Assembly (NCBI RefSeq): GCF_000524195.1
Contig: NW_020170403.1
Span: 151,510-215,509 of the forward strand
Source: Echinococcus granulosus
Lineage: Eukaryota; Platyhelminthes; Cestoda; Cyclophyllidea; Taeniidae
Direction of reading: 5' to 3'
Length of the DNA stretch: 64,000 nt
Translations under genes and position numbers: made by a program
Shown: in pieces, positions 61,161 through 64,000 of the stretch
How positions within the stretch are numbered: the first letter of the stretch is position 1
Layout of the letters: every line of letters starts with the position of its first letter
Notes under the pieces: generated by a model
What the model saw: the letters and a program-made list of their open reading frames with translations, nothing else
Told to the model about the DNA's origin: nothing
The model's database searches: none

Positions 61161-61263
61161 ATCTCAAAATGGAATTTTTGGAAACAGCTTTATTTCATAC
61201 ATGTTTTAATGTACATACATGGGTAAAGAGGGAAGTAATGGTATAATTCCCCTGATGTAGGGT

Positions 61264-61269
61264 AATAAA
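61264..61269 (+). promoter_or_regulatory. Candidate polyadenylation signal of Kv4 gene
   Basis: AATAAA lies about 104 bp after the proposed channel stop codon. The hexamer is common by chance in AT-rich DNA, so only its position supports it. Confidence 0.4.
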
Positions 61270-62044
61270 ACTGTCAACTAAATACGTCAAATGGCTTTAC
61301 GGCATATGTCTGAAGCGCTGAAGTAATATTGACAGCTGAAGCAGTTGTATGGAATGTCAAGAATGTAAAGGAATGGTTTTTTATATGTACGAAGAGGCAG
61401 CGAGGATAGTGGATCGAGATTTCAAGAATAGAACGCGTCTTGCAGGCCTAACGTTAATTTATCCAGACCGATTAGAAGTAACATTTAAATAAGCTGTCTA
61501 GAGTTCAAGTTCATTAGACCCTAGATTATTCATGATGAAAAGGTCCTTATTTTTGCTGTCTGGAATGCTATCACACTTTTTCCTGTAGAATTGAAACTTA
61601 AAGTCGCATTTCATTGGGCACTGCAGTCATCCATCAAGATCATTTATAACCAACGTACAGAAGAGCTGAACGGCTAGAGACCTACAGTGGACACCATGAA
61701 CACAAAGTAGTGGGCTCGCTAGTCTTCATGATGAAGAATTACTCGTTGTCGTCAGTTAACATAACTGCCAATAAAGGTGTCGTGAGCTTTCCCAAAATTA
61801 CTGTTTGATTTCTCCTCACGACTCATTTACCGGTTGTGGACCAAACAGTATTTGTGGCTAAGATCTACCTCCTCAATACAATCCAACTTGGAGGCGCACA
61901 AGAAGGAATTTTTCTTGAGGAGCACTTACGAATAATGAACCTCTAGGTAGGAAGTCCTATTCCTAAACGAAAGCGCAAAACCTCTCGCCTCGGACTTAAT
62001 TCCGGGAAATTTAACCGAGAGAGGATATGCACTTTAGTTAGGTT

Positions 62045-62093
62045 AGAAGAGGAGGCGGGAGGGGGCAGAGAAGGAGATGGAAGGGGTAGAGAT
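62045..62093 (+). repeat. Purine-rich tract
   Basis: A roughly 50-base G/A stretch (AGAAGAGGAGGCGGGAGGGGG...) downstream of the channel gene. Confidence 0.45.
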
Positions 62094-62214
62094 GCTGCTT
62101 CACCTCATTTCTTCCCCTCTACTCCTCTGATAACATTTTTTCCAAGCTGTAAATGTTTGTCATCATTTTTGGCATTGGCATTGGACAATCATACGAAATA
62201 AAGTACACGGTTGG

Positions 62215-62375
62215 GAGATAAAAGTGAGACAGACACGGAAGTGTGTTGAACTGGAGCTGAGTTGTTTGCCTTCAGAGACTTGACGTTGTATAAAAGTAAA
62301 ATTTGCAGCATGTATTTGTCTCCTTGGGAGGGGATTTAATTGTAGGTTGTAATAGCGGTTACTTTAAAGGAGTAA
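62215..62375 (+). repeat. Dispersed repeat, second family, copy 2
   Basis: Collinear with 46-190 (AAAAGTGAGACAGACACGG, GAGCTGAGTTGTTTGCC, GCAGCATGTATTTGTC, then AATAGCGGTTACT against CAGTGGCGACTA). Identity looks near 65-70% by eye. Confidence 0.6.
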
Positions 62376-64000
62376 AGTGCATCTTTTGAAAATTCCTGTA
62401 CCTGCTTAATATGTTTATATAAGCCGCATCACCTTAATTGGTTTACTTACGAGTACTACTTGGATATGGAGTTGAGGTACCTCTTTTCATTACAAGCAAA
62501 TATCGGCCTTGAGTTGTAAACTTACAAACCATAGAACTTCTAGAGTGCCGAGTGAATGGGCTTCTGGTAAGTTTCGTTTTCGTTTTTTTTACCTTGCATA
62601 CTTTGGTGAAAGTGAACTACCCTACATTCTGCAGTTTCATGCAAATTTCATTTAGTAAGGAAAAAACCCTTTTGCTTTAGTGAAAAGCACAACAAAAAAG
62701 GCTATTTTTATCAGATCTTCTCATTTATGTTTCAATAGATAGCAACTGTCTTAGTGTTACTAAATTAAATGACATCAAAATGCTATCTCAAGCGACATTT
62801 TTGACTTACACATTGCAAACACTTGCTCAGAAATTCTAATTTTGAGTTAAATAGCTATGCGCACAAAAATTTTGTTAGTATTGCTAGAGGGCGAGCAATG
62901 GCATCTGGGTGGTTGTTGTATCACTCACCCATCTACCTCAACGTCTTGTTACCTACACCATCTTGCATTACACAAGGTAGGGATGTATCTTGCTTAGTCC
63001 AGTTCCCTTTAAGATAAGCATTCATCTACTCGTAAAAGTTGCCTTTTTATAAAGAGGTGTTATGTCTTTTAAAATATATCATACGAGGGAAATTTAATCA
63101 CGAAATGTCAAATCCAAAAAGGACGTCGCACACTGGTCTTGTTTTTCAGTAGGTTGTAAGTTTTATCTTTAATTATGTTAACAACAATTGTCCTCCCTAG
63201 GTTGACTGCACCACTCAATATGGGGAGCGATCGTACCTACTAGAAGTTTTCATACGGGCAACACAGTCCCCCTTGGCATAAGATTTTTCCCTTTTTCAGC
63301 TTTCAAATGTGCATGGTGCTCTTAAGACAGCTTAGGCGATTCGCCACTGTAAGCACTGCTGATGTATTAAAAGCATGGAGAAGTAAAGGCGTAGCTTTGT
63401 AGGTGGTTAATTAGAAACCACTTATGTACCTTGGATCTTGAATTAGGTCAATTTTGATAACCACAAAGGCTAGAAGGATGAAAATTGTGGGCTGAGTTAC
63501 AGATGCTTAATGGGAGTATGGTGCTGTGTGAGACCGATTGGAGACGTAACAATGTTGGTAATTGTGCCAGTGTAAAAGCCTCTTAGCTACTATGGTCTTT
63601 GGAGGCGGTGGTAAGGTATGTGGAAACTACTTGCCATAAAGGTGGCAAACTACAGGAGATCTTTATTCCTTTAAAGATTTGATAATGCGTGTATTGGTGG
63701 TACTTTGCACCCTCACCCTCCTCCGTACACTAGATGTTTCGACTCTCTCCACTCATTTAAGCCCGTTATCTTAACTTTCCACTGCTTTATCCCATTTGAC
63801 AGAATTAGTCTTGCCAGTGCATTGTGGAATGACTGATCAAGGTGTTGGTCTGATGAGAATCCTGTTTTCGACTTAGAATTGGTCGTGATTTCAGCCGTTT
63901 TCATCAGATGTACCTTTTTCCTATCTAGTTGTCAGGTAATCAACTACACTAATAGTTTCTTTTGAAACCCCAGTAGTGTAGAAGTAGCCAATCCTTCACA

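Larger units (their letters stand above)
61161..64000. other. Region downstream of Kv4
   Basis: Kv4 3' UTR and flank, a purine tract and the second dispersed repeat copy (62215-62375). From 62400 to the end I see nothing I can name; open frames are 64 codons or shorter. Confidence 0.6.

Noticed and set aside
1..64000. Operon, CRISPR array, prophage or other prokaryotic system
   Set aside because: All supported genes are intron-containing animal genes with GT/AG splicing; no direct-repeat array or phage genes seen.

Overview
This is a eukaryotic, animal-type window. It is AT-rich (I judge around 60% by eye) and holds a few intron-containing genes whose exons are short islands in kilobase-scale introns. 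All four genes I can support are conserved metazoan families. The intron sizes, protein divergence and short TRIM-like LTR elements fit a parasitic flatworm, most likely a tapeworm. The species is an inference, not something read from a marker gene.

Layout. 1-10571: no gene; it holds dispersed-repeat copies and one LTR-bounded element (6828-7790). 10572-35194 (+): a protocadherin-like gene of four coding exons, about 1415 residues, with signal peptide, seven cadherin repeats, one membrane helix, a long cytoplasmic tail and a C-terminal PDZ-type ligand. Its first two introns (11.9 and 7.3 kb) carry LTR copies. 35973-36723 (-): MRPL43, a two-exon mitochondrial ribosomal protein gene, tail-to-tail with the protocadherin. 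37739-40517 (+): ARPC4, an Arp2/3 complex subunit with an apparent one-codon first exon, head-to-head with MRPL43. 41827-61160 (+): a Shal/Kv4 voltage-gated potassium channel of six coding exons, about 770 residues. 61161-64000: no gene; one dispersed-repeat copy. A 100-base run of N (54323-54422) marks an assembly gap in a channel intron.

I reconstructed the exons by hand from GT/AG sites, reading phase and family conservation. All phases close exactly for the four genes. The least certain pieces are the ARPC4 first exon and the last channel exon. The genes are not an operon and share no pathway: cell adhesion, actin nucleation, mitochondrial translation and membrane excitability.

The main non-genic signal is a family of roughly 195-bp LTR-like repeats with TGTAG...CTACA ends. 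It is seen seven times in both orientations, with one near-complete element, one partial element sharing the same internal region, one tandem pair and one solo LTR with a 4-bp target duplication. Two copies lie about 0.5 kb upstream of the ARPC4 and Kv4 start codons. I found no evidence for a wholly new biological system. The best leads are the LTR family, its copies in promoter regions, and unusual residues and insertions in the Kv4 channel.
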